This document shows positions 18,181 to 27,499 of a stretch of 64,000 nt of DNA, piece by piece; positions within the stretch are counted from its first letter, which is position 1, and the number at the start of each line of letters is the position of its first letter. This DNA is from Streptomyces resistomycificus. GTDB taxonomy: Bacteria > Actinomycetota > Actinomycetes > Streptomycetales > Streptomycetaceae. The translations under genes were made by a program, and so were the position numbers. Under the pieces are notes generated by a model that ran no database searches, was not told the DNA's origin, and saw only the letters and a list, made by a program, of their open reading frames with translations. The DNA is taken from the NCBI RefSeq assembly GCF_001514265.1, contig NZ_KQ948990.1:775967-839966 (forward strand), in the 5' to 3' direction.

Positions 18181-18216
18181 GCCGTCGTGGCCGTCGTGGC
18201 CGTAGTAGCTGTCGTA
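18181..18216. repeat. Degenerate 9-bp tandem repeat between convergent genes
   Basis: Four 9-bp units (two exact GCCGTCGTG followed by GCCGTAGTA and GCTGTCGTA) lie between the TetR stop and the SMR gene. Similar 9-bp iteration occurs at 53123-53158. Confidence 0.7.
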
Positions 18217-18238
18217 GCCGACGGGCCGGGCGCCGTTG

Positions 18239-18562
18239 TCAGTGCGAAGAGCCCGACAGCTGGAGGCCGATCACCCCGATGATCACCAGGCTGATGGAGA
18301 CGATCTTCAGCGTGGAGACCAGGTCCCCGAGGAAGATCATCCCGTAGATCGCCGTCCCCGCGGCTCCGATGCCCGTCCACACGGCATACGCCGGCCCCAC
18401 GTCGAGTTTGCGCAGTGACAGGGTCAGCAGGCCGAAGCTGCCGAGCGCGAAAACGGAGAACGCGACCGTGGGCCACAGCCTCGTGAAACCGTGTGAGAGC
18501 TTCAGGCACACGGCGAAACCGGTCTCGAGCAACCCGGCCACCACCACCAGCAGCCACGCCAT
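18239..18562 (-). CDS. Small multidrug resistance (SMR) family transporter, SugE/Gdx-like
   Basis: 107 residues with four membrane helices. The membrane-embedded glutamate is at position 13 (GLLETGFAV) and the loop signature WTGIGAAGTAIYGMIF is present. The Gly/Ser-poor first helix and the length resemble the Gdx/SugE branch (guanidinium or quaternary ammonium export by proton exchange) at least as much as EmrE. Unlike paired SMR genes it stands alone. I see no guanidine riboswitch upstream. Confidence 0.85.
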   Translation of the reverse strand: MAWLLVVVAGLLETGFAVCLKLSHGFTRLWPTVAFSVFALGSFGLLTLSLRKLDVGPAYAVWTGIGAAGTAIYGMIFLGDLVSTLKIVSISLVIIGVIGLQLSGSSH

Positions 18563-18638
18563 GTGCTGTCCTCCCGTAGGTCCGGCTCGGTGCGAGTATG
18601 CCTTTACCTAACCTGCACGGGCACAAACAACGCGGAGG

Positions 18639-19649
18639 TCAGTCGCCTTCCTTCCGCTCCCTCGTGGAGAGCAGCCGGCGCAGTGAGTACAGCCGCGCCG
18701 GGTCCGCGTGCCCCTGGGCCACCCACTCGTCCAGTGCGCAGTCGGGCTCATCATGACTGCACGCGCGCGGACAGCCCTCGGTTCCCGGTTCCAGGTCCGG
18801 GAAGGCCTGGATCACCCGGGACGGATCCACGTGGTGCAGGCCGAACGACCGTAGGCCCGGGGTGTCCACCACCCAGCCCGCGTCGCCCGCGAGCGGCAGT
18901 GCCAGGGCCGAGGTCGTGGTGTGGCGGCCACGGCCCGTCACCGCGTTCACATGGCCGGTCAGCCGGCGGCGGTCTTCTGGGACCAGCGAGTTGACCAGGG
19001 TCGTCTTGCCGACGCCCGAGTGACCCACGAAGGCGGTGATCCTGCCGTCGATCTGCTCGCGGACCCGGCCCACCGCGGCACCGCTCTCCAGCTCCTCGCG
19101 GCTGGTGACGACGTGCGGGATGTCCAGGTGACCGTAGAGCTCCAGCAGCTTGTCGGGGGAGGCGAGGTCCGACTTGGTCATGACCAGGAGGGGTTCCAGT
19201 CCGGCGTCGAACGCCGCCACCAGGCAGCGGTCGATCAGGCGCGGGCGGGGTTCCGGGTCGGCGAGGGCCGTGACGATGGCGAGCTGGTCGGCGTTGGCGA
19301 CGATCACGCGCTCGTAGGGGTCGTCGTCGTCCGCCGTGCGGCGCAGGACCGACTTGCGTTCCCCGATGCGGACGATGCGGGCGAGGGAGTCCTTCTTGCC
19401 GGTCATGTCGCCGACGATGGCCACCCGGTCGCCGACCACGGCGGCCTTGCGGCCGAGCTCACGGGCTTTCATCGCCATCACGATCCGGTCGTCGACCAGG
19501 CAGGTCAGGCGGCCCCGGTCGACGGTGACGACCATGCCCTCGACCGCGTCCTCGTGCTTGGGGCGGATGTGCGTACGCGGCCGGTTGCCCTTGCGGTTCG
19601 GGCGGGAGCGGATGTCGTCCTCGTCGGTGTTCTTGCCGTAGCGGCGCAT
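18639..19649 (-). CDS. rsgA: Ribosome small subunit-dependent GTPase A
   Basis: 336 residues. A basic N-terminal extension (RSRPNRKGNRPRTHIRPKH) and OB fold (to about 105) lead to the circularly permuted GTPase order G4 TKSD (about 158), G1 GHSGVGKTTL (about 207-216), G3 DTPG. The C-terminal Zn finger is CPRACSHDEPDC. RsgA checks late 30S maturation. Start ATG 19649 has AGGGA overlapping the end of aroA, 10 bp upstream, so the two are co-translated. Confidence 0.93.
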   Translation of the reverse strand: MRRYGKNTDEDDIRSRPNRKGNRPRTHIRPKHEDAVEGMVVTVDRGRLTCLVDDRIVMAMKARELGRKAAVVGDRVAIVGDMTGKKDSLARIVRIGERKSVLRRTADDDDPYERVIVANADQLAIVTALADPEPRPRLIDRCLVAAFDAGLEPLLVMTKSDLASPDKLLELYGHLDIPHVVTSREELESGAAVGRVREQIDGRITAFVGHSGVGKTTLVNSLVPEDRRRLTGHVNAVTGRGRHTTTSALALPLAGDAGWVVDTPGLRSFGLHHVDPSRVIQAFPDLEPGTEGCPRACSHDEPDCALDEWVAQGHADPARLYSLRRLLSTRERKEGD

Positions 19650-19659
19650 GAGTGAGTCC

Positions 19660-20976
19660 CTACGCCCCGAGCATCCCGGTCCACAGTTCGGGGAAGTCCG
19701 GGAGGGTCTTCGCGGTCGTCGCCACGTTCTCGATCCGCACCCCCTCCACCGCCAGGCCGATGATCGCGCCGGCGGTCGCCATGCGGTGGTCCTCGTACGT
19801 GTGGAAGATCCCGCCGTGCAGGCGGCGCGGGCGGATGTGCAGGCCGTCGGCGGTCTCCGTCACGTCGCCGCCGAGCTCGTTGATCTCCTTGGTGAGCGCG
19901 GCCAGGCGGTCCGTCTCGTGCAGGCGCAGGTGCGCCACGCCCCGGAGGGTGGAGGGGGAGTCCGCGAGGGCCGCGACCGCCGCGATGCCCGGCGTCAGCT
20001 CGCCGACCTCACCCAGGTCGACGTCGATGCCGTGGATCGCGCCCGACGCGGTGAACACCAGGCCGTACTCGGTGAGTTCGCAGGAACCGCCCATTTCGGT
20101 GAAGATCTCGCGCAGCCGGTCACCGGGTTGGGTGGTGCGGGCCGGCCAGTCCGGGACGACGATCCTGCCGCCGGTCACCAGGGCCGCCGCGAGGAACGGC
20201 TGGGCGTTCGACAGGTCCGGCTCGATGGTCAGGTCCCGGCCGAGCAGGGCCCCCGGCGTCACCCGCCACACGTTCGGCTCGCCGCCCGACTCCGGGGTGT
20301 CCACCTGGGCGCCGACCGAGCGCAGCATGTCGACGGTCATCCGGATGTGCGGCATGGAGGGGAGGGCGGAGCCGGTGTGGCGGACCTCCACGCCCTGGTT
20401 GAAGCGCGGGCCGGAGAGCAGCAGCGCCGACACGAACTGGGAGGACGAGGACGCGTCGATCTCCACCGGGCCGCCGTCCAGGGCACCCCCGCCGTGCACC
20501 GTCAGCGGCAGCGCGCCCCGGCCGTCGTCGTCGATCCGGGCGCCGAGGACGCGCAGCGCGTCGATCACGCCGTTCAGGGGACGTTCGTACGACCTCGGGT
20601 CACCGTCGAAGCGGATGGGACCGTCGGCGAGCGCGGCGACCGGCGGCAGGAAGCGCATCACGGTGCCGGCGTTGCCGACGTCGACGGTGGCCGGGCCGCG
20701 GAGGCCGGCCGGCAGCACCCGCCAGGTCTCGCCCGTGCCGTCGGGGCCCACGCCCTCCTCGATGCCGACGCCCATCTCGCGCAGGGCGGCCGCCATCAGC
20801 AGGGTGTCCCGGGAGCGCAGCGGGCGGCGCAGCCAGCCGGGCTCGGAGGCGAGGGCGGCGAGCACCAGGGCGCGGTTGGTGACCGACTTGGACCCCGGCA
20901 CGTGGACCGTCGCGTCGACGGCTTCGCTCGCGTGCGGGGCGGGCCAGAGGGCGGTGGGTGCGGGGTTCGGGGCCAT
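19660..20976 (-). CDS. aroA: 3-phosphoshikimate 1-carboxyvinyltransferase (EPSP synthase)
   Basis: 438 residues from ATG 20976. Motifs: [18 protein letters not shown] (substrate lysine/serine), [15 protein letters not shown] (GNAGTxxR loop), [14 protein letters not shown], and [12 protein letters not shown] with the catalytic region [14 protein letters not shown]. It transfers enolpyruvate from PEP to shikimate-3-phosphate. It forms an operon with rsgA, a pairing known across Streptomyces. The upstream leader has no strong ribosome site; an in-frame extension to 21081 is open but compositionally unlike the protein. Confidence 0.93.
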   Translation of the reverse strand: MAPNPAPTALWPAPHASEAVDATVHVPGSKSVTNRALVLAALASEPGWLRRPLRSRDTLLMAAALREMGVGIEEGVGPDGTGETWRVLPAGLRGPATVDVGNAGTVMRFLPPVAALADGPIRFDGDPRSYERPLNGVIDALRVLGARIDDDGRGALPLTVHGGGALDGGPVEIDASSSSQFVSALLLSGPRFNQGVEVRHTGSALPSMPHIRMTVDMLRSVGAQVDTPESGGEPNVWRVTPGALLGRDLTIEPDLSNAQPFLAAALVTGGRIVVPDWPARTTQPGDRLREIFTEMGGSCELTEYGLVFTASGAIHGIDVDLGEVGELTPGIAAVAALADSPSTLRGVAHLRLHETDRLAALTKEINELGGDVTETADGLHIRPRRLHGGIFHTYEDHRMATAGAIIGLAVEGVRIENVATTAKTLPDFPELWTGMLGA

Positions 20977-21110
20977 GGGCCCCACTTTAGTGGTCGGCAG
21001 GGGTTCGGGTGCGGCGCCGTCGGGGCTGGTCGCGCCCCCGCGGCCGCGCCGTGCACGGCTGTCGCCCCTCGCCTCCGCCAACGCGTTCTCGGGGGGTGCT
21101 CAGTGGCTTC

Positions 21111-21833
21111 TCAGCCTTCCAGGAGCCAACGACCGCCACCTATCAATGAGCACAGCGACACGGCGTGGAACAGGAACAGCCACAGTCCCGCGGGCACGTG
21201 CGTCAGCCGCGACAACTGGTCGGCGTCGGAATCGCCCGCCCCACCCCGCGCCCGCTTCGCCTGCAGCTCGAAAGCCGGACGCACGCCTCCGACGAGCAGG
21301 AACCACACCACCGCGTACGCGAACGCCGCCTGCACCTGGGGACCCGCCAGCCACGACACCACCACGAACGTGCCACCCGTGAGGACGACCGTCAGGGCGC
21401 CGTACGCGTTGCGGATCATCACCAGCATCGCCACCAGCAGGAGCGTCGCCAGCCACAGCAGGGCGGTGATGTGGCCGGCCGCGAGGAGGGCGGCGCCGCC
21501 GAGGCCGAGCAGCGGGGGAGCGGTGTACCCGGACGCCGCGGTGAGGATCATGCCGATGCCGTGCGGCTTGCCGCGGCTGACGGTGAGGCCGCTGGTGTCG
21601 GAGTGCAGGCGTATGCCGGTGAGGGTGCGGCCGGTGAGGAGCGCGACCAGCCCGTGGCCGCCCTCGTGGGCGATGGTGATGGCGTTGCGCGAGACCCGCC
21701 ACAGAACGGGCGGGACGACCACGGCGAGCGCGGCGACGAGCGTGGCGATCACCACCCACAGGTCCGGATCGGGCTGACTGCCGAAGACCTCGTCCCAGAG
21801 GGAGGCGAGCGAGTCGGATGCGGTGCTGTCCAT
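21111..21833 (-). CDS. M50-like integral membrane metallopeptidase
   Basis: 240 residues with about six membrane helices. The zinc motif is AHEGGHGL (HExxH, about residues 57-61) in the first part and there is a GIGMILTAASGYTAPPLLG segment after it, as in short M50B-type proteins. A second metal ligand of the NxxPxxxLDG kind is not visible, so activity is uncertain. It ends in a helix plus LIGGGRWLLEG. It is divergent from the SRAP gene. Confidence 0.78.
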   Translation of the reverse strand: MDSTASDSLASLWDEVFGSQPDPDLWVVIATLVAALAVVVPPVLWRVSRNAITIAHEGGHGLVALLTGRTLTGIRLHSDTSGLTVSRGKPHGIGMILTAASGYTAPPLLGLGGAALLAAGHITALLWLATLLLVAMLVMIRNAYGALTVVLTGGTFVVVSWLAGPQVQAAFAYAVVWFLLVGGVRPAFELQAKRARGGAGDSDADQLSRLTHVPAGLWLFLFHAVSLCSLIGGGRWLLEG

Positions 21834-21943
21834 GGTGGGCGGTTGCTCCCGTGGGTGGCGTAGGAAACAAACAGCGGCGGCGCCGGGCGCCGTCGTCGAG
21901 AGGTGGTGGCCGGGTGGCGGCTGGGCCTGGCAGTGTGGCACGT

Positions 21944-22759
21944 ATGTGCGGACGGTATGCGGCAAGTCGTGGGCCCGAGGATCTCGCAGGAATCTTTGAG
22001 GTCGAGAAGTGGGAGCCGGAGGAGACCCTGGCCCCCGACTACAACGTGGCCCCGACCAAGGAGGTCTACGCGGTCCTCGACCGCCCCCTCAAGGACGCCG
22101 GGGAACCGCGGCCGGTTCGGCAGCTGCGCAAGCTCCGCTGGGGGCTGGTCCCGTCCTGGTCGAAGACCCCCGAGGGCGGCGCCCGGATGATCAACGCCCG
22201 CGCGGAGACCGTCCACGAGAAGCCGTCGTACCGGCGGGCCTTCGCCGCCCGGCGCTGCGTCATCCCCGCCGACGGCTACTACGAGTGGGTCACCGGCCGG
22301 TCCGAGCGCGATCTGGAGGTGGAGGGCAAGAAGAAGCGGCCGCGCAAGCAGCCGTACTTCGTGCTGCCCGCCGACGGGTCGGTGTTCGCGATGGCGGGAC
22401 TGTACGAGTTCTGGCGGGACAGGACCCTTCCCGACGACCACCCGCAGGCCTGGTGGGTGACGTGCTCGGTGATCACCACGGAGGCGGAGACGACCCCCCT
22501 AGCGGTCGCCCCGGAGGACGGACCGCACGCACTGGCCGAGATCCACCCCCGGATGCCGCTGATGCTGACCCCGGACCGCTGGGACAGCTGGCTCGATCCG
22601 TCCCACACCGACCCCGGGAACCTGCGCGAACTCCTCGCCCCGCCGCCCGCCGGGCTGATGCGCGCCTACCCCGTCTCCACGGCCGTCAGCAACGTCCGCA
22701 ACAACGGCTCGGAGCTGCTGAAGGAGCTGGAGGGCCCCGAAGAGGGCACACTCTTCTGA
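21944..22759 (+). CDS. SRAP (HMCES/YedK) domain protein
   Basis: 271 residues starting MCGRYA, so Cys2 becomes the catalytic N-terminal cysteine after Met removal. Other active-site motifs are present: YNVAPT, MINARAET (Asn), IPADGYYEW (Glu) and EIHPRMPLML (His). The family covalently caps abasic sites in single-stranded DNA. A charged insert EVEGKKKRPRKQ is seen in many actinobacterial members. The next gene's GTG starts two bases after this stop region. Confidence 0.92.
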   Translation: MCGRYAASRGPEDLAGIFEVEKWEPEETLAPDYNVAPTKEVYAVLDRPLKDAGEPRPVRQLRKLRWGLVPSWSKTPEGGARMINARAETVHEKPSYRRAFAARRCVIPADGYYEWVTGRSERDLEVEGKKKRPRKQPYFVLPADGSVFAMAGLYEFWRDRTLPDDHPQAWWVTCSVITTEAETTPLAVAPEDGPHALAEIHPRMPLMLTPDRWDSWLDPSHTDPGNLRELLAPPPAGLMRAYPVSTAVSNVRNNGSELLKELEGPEEGTLF

Positions 22760-22760
22760 C

Positions 22761-23399
22761 GTGACGAAAGACACCAGTGAGGTCATCGAGACGGACGCGG
22801 GTACCGCCCGCATCACCTGGCACACGGCGGACAGGGCGCGGCTCGTCCTCGCCGTCAGCCACGGGGCCGGGGGCGGCGTCGAGGCGCGCGATCTGCAGGC
22901 GCTCGCCCGGGTGCTGCCGGGCCACGGGGTGACCGTCGCCCTCGTCGAGCAGCCCTGGCGGGTGGCCGGCAAGAAGCTCGCGCCGGCCCCGAAGACCCTC
23001 GACCTCGGCTGGCGGGGACTGTGGCCCGCGCTCGCCGGGCCCGGCCTGCCCGTGATCTCCGGGGGCCGCAGTGCCGGCGCCCGCGTCGCCTGCCGGACGG
23101 CCGTCGAGCTCGGCGCGCACGCCGTCCTCGCCCTCAGCTTCCCGCTGCACCCGCCGGGCAAGCCGGAGAAGTCCCGCGCCGAGGAGCTGCTCGGCGCCGG
23201 GGTGCCCACGCTCGTCGTCCAGGGCGGCAACGACCCCTTCGGCAGGCCGGAGGAGTTCCCGGAGGGGACGTACGAGCTGGTCGAGGTGCCGTACGGCGAC
23301 CATGGCTTCGCCGTGCCCAAGCGGGCGCCGCTCGACCAGGACCAGGCTGTGGCGGTCGTCACCGACGGCGTCGTGAAGTGGGCCGGGTCACTCGGGTAA
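22761..23399 (+). CDS. Alpha/beta hydrolase-like protein (KANL3/Tex30 type)
   Basis: 212 residues from GTG 22761, one base after the SRAP stop codon. Fold markers: [10 protein letters not shown] (oxyanion loop), [13 protein letters not shown] (nucleophile elbow GRSAGA), [10 protein letters not shown] (acid) and [10 protein letters not shown] (His). It belongs to the short dienelactone-hydrolase-like group common in Actinobacteria. Substrate unknown. It is co-transcribed with the SRAP gene. Confidence 0.82.
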
Positions 23400-23405
23400 A
23401 GACCC

Positions 23406-23432
23406 GGGAATGTTGCGGAGCGGACCTCTGTT
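23406..23432 (+). promoter_or_regulatory. SigR-dependent promoter of sigR (sigRp2-like)
   Basis: GGGAAT (23406-23411) and GTT (23430-23432) separated by exactly 18 bp, the SigR consensus known from S. coelicolor. Transcription would start near 23438, about 55 nt before ATG 23492. This is the positive-feedback promoter. Confidence 0.85.
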
Positions 23433-23491
23433 GTGCGGGACAGAAGTGCTGGGGCACCGGCACCGACGTCGTAGGAGAGGAAGTCCGCCGC

Positions 23492-24343
23492 ATGGGTTCT
23501 ACCGCATGCCCGAGCCGTAGCAGCCGTGCCGACCTGGACTGGACGGTGCTGCACGCGGCCAAGGCCGGCCCTATTCGGGCGGCGGGCGGACCGGATCGTG
23601 TTCTATCCTCCGATTCTGGTGGGTCCGGTTTCGGCCCCGCCCGGAATCTTGAGGAGGTGGGTCCGGTTCCCGGTACCGACGCAGGGACCGAACAAGGCCA
23701 GGCGGAGCAGCCCGAGGGCCAGGGCAGCACGGGTGTGGAGTCGACCGCGGAGCGCAGCGCGCGCTTCGAGCGGGACGCGCTCGAGTTCCTCGACCAGATG
23801 TACTCGGCGGCCCTGCGCATGACGCGCAACCCCGCCGACGCCGAGGACCTGGTGCAGGAGACGTACGCGAAGGCGTACGCGTCCTTCCACCAGTTCCGTG
23901 AGGGCACCAACCTCAAGGCGTGGCTGTACCGCATCCTCACCAACACCTTCATCAACTCGTACCGCAAGAAGCAGCGCGAACCCCAGCGCTCCGCGGCCGA
24001 GGAGATCGAGGACTGGCAGCTGGCGCGTGCCGAGTCGCACATGTCGACCGGTCTGCGCTCCGCCGAGTCGCAGGCGCTCGACCACCTGCCCGACTCGGAC
24101 GTGAAGTCAGCCCTGCAGGCGATCCCCGAGGAATTCCGCATCGCCGTCTACCTCGCTGACGTAGAGGGCTTTGCGTACAAGGAGATCGCGGACATCATGG
24201 GGACACCCATCGGTACGGTGATGTCCCGGCTGCACCGGGGACGCCGTCAACTGCGCGGAATGCTCGAGGACTACGCCCGCGAGCGCGGTCTGGTCCCGGC
24301 CGGTGCCGGAGAGTCGAACGAAGCGAAAGGCTCGGGCTCATGA
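23492..24343 (+). CDS. sigR: ECF sigma factor SigR with long (SigR') and short start
   Basis: The short form starts at GTG 23657 (228 residues); ATG 23492, preceded by GGAGAGGAAG, adds exactly 55 residues. In S. coelicolor the SigR-dependent transcript makes such a 55-residue-longer, unstable SigR', while a constitutive promoter makes the stable form. Region 2 ([43 protein letters not shown]) and region 4 ([28 protein letters not shown]) are complete. SigR drives the thiol-oxidative stress regulon (thioredoxin, mycothiol, proteases). The stop overlaps the rsrA start by ATGA. Confidence 0.95.
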
Positions 24344-24651
24344 GCTGCGGAGAGCCGCACGAAACGGATTGCAGCGAGATCCTGGACCATCTCTACGAGT
24401 TCCTCGACCGAGAGATGCCGGACACCGACTGCACCAAGTTCGAGCACCACTTCGAGGAGTGCTCGCCGTGCCTGGAGAAGTACGGCCTCGAGCAGGCCGT
24501 GAAGAAGCTCGTGAAGCGCTGCTGCGGTCAGGACGACGTGCCGACCGACCTGCGCTCCAAGGTCATGGGGCGGATCGAGCTGATCCGCTCCGGGCAGGCC
24601 GTGCCCGACCATGACGTGACCGCGGCTCCGACGGGCCCGCAGGAGTCCTGA
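24340..24651 (+). CDS. rsrA: Zinc-binding redox-switch anti-sigma factor RsrA
   Basis: 103 residues. The seven conserved residues sit where expected: C3, C11, H37, C41, C44, C61, C62. The ZAS core is H37-x3-C41-x2-C44 with C11. In the reduced state it binds SigR; oxidation forms a disulfide, releases Zn and frees SigR. It is translationally coupled to sigR (ATGA). The tail after residue 90 is variable. Confidence 0.95.
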
Positions 24652-24774
24652 ACTCCCGCCCGGGAACGGGCTGTCGTCACTCGAACGTGCTAATCCGCGG
24701 GTTATCGGCCCGCCCACTCCCCCTTGCCGCCTAGGCTCCGGACGCCGGACGGGCACGGCCGGGGGGAGTGGCAT

Positions 24775-26115
24775 ATGGAGGCGGTACCACCACGGGCACG
24801 TGTGTACGTGGCCTGTGTGGTCCTGGGCGCCCTGTGCTGTCTGCTTCCGCTGCCGAACCCGCGTGCGTCCTGGTGGGCGGTGCTGCTGCTCGCCGTGCTG
24901 TACGGCGTCTGTGAGCGGGTCGGCGCCCGGTGGCGCTTCGCCGGCACGTTCTACCCCGTGCTCCTCGCCGGGGCCTTTCTGCTGTCCCCACCCGCCGCCG
25001 CGCTGGTCGCGCTGCCCGGAGCGCTGCTGTCCCCGGTCGAGCAGCGACCACGCCTGCTGCGCCGGCTCTGGCGGTCGGCGCAGCTCGTCGTCGCCGTCTG
25101 GGCGGCCGCGCGGGTGCACCGGGCGCTCGGCGGGCGGGACGCCGTCGACGCCGCCGACTTCCCCTACGCGCTCGCCCCCGCCGGGGCCGCGGTACTGACG
25201 TTCTGCCTGGTGCTGACCGTGCTCGACGGGGGGATCCTGGCGTTCGCCGAGAAGGTGCCGGCGCGACGGGCCTGGCGCGGCCTGTTCGTACGGTCGCTCC
25301 CGCCGGGTGTCGTGCACGGGCTCGCCGGGCTGATGATGGCCGTGCTGTGGCGCAGCCGGTACGGGCCCGTCGCCGCTCTGCTGGTGCTGCTGCCAATGTG
25401 CGTGTCCTGGTGGGTGTTCGCCCAGTACCACCGGGAACGGACCGCGCACCAGGCGACGATCCGGGCGCTCGTGCAGGCCGTCGACATCAAGGACGGGTAC
25501 ACCCGCGGGCACAGCGAGCGGGTCGGGCAGGCGTCGATGATGATCGCGCGTGAGCTGGGGATGGACGAGGGCCGGGTCGAGGTCCTGCGCTTCGCCGGGA
25601 TCCTGCACGACGTGGGCAAGCTCGGGGTCCCGACGCGGTTGCTGCGCAAGGACGGGCCGCTGACCGCCGAGGAACGGCGGGTGATCGAGCTGCATCCCGA
25701 GTACGGGCACGAGATGGTGCGCGGGATCTCCTTCCTCGGCGAGGCCCGGGCGGCCGTGCTGCACCACCACGAGCGGCTGGACGGGAGCGGGTACCCCTAC
25801 GGGCTGGCCGGGGCGCAGATCCCGGAGTCGGCCCGGGTGGTGGCGGTGGCGGACGCGTTCGACGCGATGACGTCCACGCGGGCCTACCGCCGGGCCCGGC
25901 CCGTCGCCGTGGCCCTGGAGGAACTGGAGCGGTGCGCGGGCGCGCAGTTCGACCCCGTCATGGTGCGGGCGTTGGTCGGCGCGCTGCGACGGTACGGGTG
26001 GCATCCGGCGGTGACCGCCGACGGCGTCCCGTCGCCCTGCCCCGCTCCGCCGCACTCGCCGCCCTCCAGCCGGGCAGGAGGGCACCCCAACAGCGTCGGC
26101 CGGAGGGCCCCATGA
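24775..26115 (+). CDS. Membrane HD-GYP domain phosphodiesterase-like protein
   Basis: 446 residues from ATG 24775 after GGGGGGAG. About six membrane helices cover residues 8-215. The cytosolic HD-GYP domain has IKDGYTRGHSERVG, ILHDVGKLGVP (HD), HHHERLDGSGYPYGL (the GYP motif, here GSGYP) and VVAVADAFDAMTS. The family degrades c-di-GMP. The C-terminal 40 residues are Pro-rich. The stop overlaps the next gene's start by ATGA. In Streptomyces the development regulator BldD responds to c-di-GMP. Confidence 0.9.
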   Translation: MEAVPPRARVYVACVVLGALCCLLPLPNPRASWWAVLLLAVLYGVCERVGARWRFAGTFYPVLLAGAFLLSPPAAALVALPGALLSPVEQRPRLLRRLWRSAQLVVAVWAAARVHRALGGRDAVDAADFPYALAPAGAAVLTFCLVLTVLDGGILAFAEKVPARRAWRGLFVRSLPPGVVHGLAGLMMAVLWRSRYGPVAALLVLLPMCVSWWVFAQYHRERTAHQATIRALVQAVDIKDGYTRGHSERVGQASMMIARELGMDEGRVEVLRFAGILHDVGKLGVPTRLLRKDGPLTAEERRVIELHPEYGHEMVRGISFLGEARAAVLHHHERLDGSGYPYGLAGAQIPESARVVAVADAFDAMTSTRAYRRARPVAVALEELERCAGAQFDPVMVRALVGALRRYGWHPAVTADGVPSPCPAPPHSPPSSRAGGHPNSVGRRAP

Positions 26116-27395
26116 CCTCGTCGCCCCGCCCGAAGCGCCCGAAGCACCCGGCGTGCCCGCCCCCCCCTCTCCTGCTCGTCCTCGTCCACACCGCCGCCGC
26201 CCTCCTCGCCGCCGCCGCCCTCCTCGCCACCCTCCGGACCGGCCTCGACGAGCGCGGCACCGCCCTCGCCTTCGGCCTGCTGGTCACCGTCGGTGAGCTC
26301 GCCCGGTGGACCGGGGCGCAGGTCAGGGAGGCCGCGCCGCTCGCGGCCGCCGGGGCGCTGTCGTACGCCCTGCTGGGGGCCGACGCCGGGGAGCCGAGCC
26401 GGCACGGGGCCGCGCAGGTGATCGCCGTGGTCGTGGGCGCCGCCCTCCTCGGCGCCGTTCCGCACATCGCGCGGGGGCAGCGCGGCCTGCTCGACCATCT
26501 CGCCCGACGGGTGCTCACGGTCGGGTTCGCCGCCGTCTGTTTCCAACCCCTCCATCTCCAGGGGACGTTCAGCCGCTGGGGCGGGCCCGCCCAGGCCCTG
26601 CTGCTGCTCGCGCTGCTCGCCCTGACCGCGCTGTGCGACGCCGTGCTCGCCGCCGCGCTGGCGCACTCCCGGACCAGGTGGCCCTTCGGTCCCTTGCTGC
26701 GCGACGAGCTGCGGGCGCTGCTGGGGATCGGGTCCGCCGTGTGCGCGACGGGGGCCGTGATGGCGCTCGCGGTCGCCGTCGCGGGCCTGTGGGCGCTGCC
26801 GGTGTTCTGCCTGCCCCTGCTGCTCACCCAGCTGTCCTTCCGGCGGTACGCGGCCGTCCGGGCCACCTACCGGCAGACCATCGCCTCCCTCGCCCGGGCC
26901 ACCGAGATCGCCGGGTACACCCCGGCCGGGCACGCCCGCCGGGTCGCCGCGCTCGGGCAGGCCGTCGGGCGGGATCTGGGGCTCAGCGAGCCGGAGCTGA
27001 CCGTGCTGGAGTACGCGGCCCTGATGCACGACATCGGGCAGTTGAGCCTCGTCGATCCGGTGCCGGCGGGCGCCACGGCCGGGCTGCCCGCCCAGGAGCA
27101 GCGCCGGATCGCACTGCTCGGCGGGGCCGTCGTACGGCAGACCGGGGTGAACGCGCAGGTGGCGATGGTCGTGGAGCGGCAGGCCGACCCCTGGCCGGAG
27201 CAGCCGGTCGCCGCCCGCGTGGTGCGGGCTGTCAACGCGTACGAGGAGAAGGCCCGGGACGCCGGTCCCGGCGGGCCGCTCAAGGCCCTGGAGGAGCTGC
27301 GGCTGGCGACCGCGGAGGAGTACGCGCCGGAGGTCGTGGAGGCGCTGGCGCGTGTCCTGTCACGGGACTGTCTGACCCTGCCCGCGGCTGGGTAA
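26112..27395 (+). CDS. Membrane protein with degenerate HD domain, paired with the HD-GYP gene
   Basis: 427 residues from ATG 26112 (ATGA overlap). The layout matches its neighbour: about seven membrane helices (to about 255), then an HD domain. The HD pair is kept (EYAALMHDIGQLSLVD), the helper HARRVAALGQAVG is kept, but the GYP stretch is replaced by VVERQADPWPEQPV. It is likely an inactive or altered partner, possibly forming a heterodimer with the upstream protein; that is inference. Confidence 0.82.
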   Translation: MTSSPRPKRPKHPACPPPPLLLVLVHTAAALLAAAALLATLRTGLDERGTALAFGLLVTVGELARWTGAQVREAAPLAAAGALSYALLGADAGEPSRHGAAQVIAVVVGAALLGAVPHIARGQRGLLDHLARRVLTVGFAAVCFQPLHLQGTFSRWGGPAQALLLLALLALTALCDAVLAAALAHSRTRWPFGPLLRDELRALLGIGSAVCATGAVMALAVAVAGLWALPVFCLPLLLTQLSFRRYAAVRATYRQTIASLARATEIAGYTPAGHARRVAALGQAVGRDLGLSEPELTVLEYAALMHDIGQLSLVDPVPAGATAGLPAQEQRRIALLGGAVVRQTGVNAQVAMVVERQADPWPEQPVAARVVRAVNAYEEKARDAGPGGPLKALEELRLATAEEYAPEVVEALARVLSRDCLTLPAAG

Positions 27396-27499
27396 CCCAT
27401 GGGTAATGAGCGCCCTTCCAGCCGCACGTGGTTGGATGCGATGGAGAGGGTGTCCGGGGGCACAGCCAGCCCACTCCACGGAACTGGCAGGCGGGAATC

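Noticed and set aside
18563..18640. Guanidine riboswitch before the SMR gene
   Set aside because: The upstream stretch is short and shows none of the conserved guanidine-I or -III sequence blocks.
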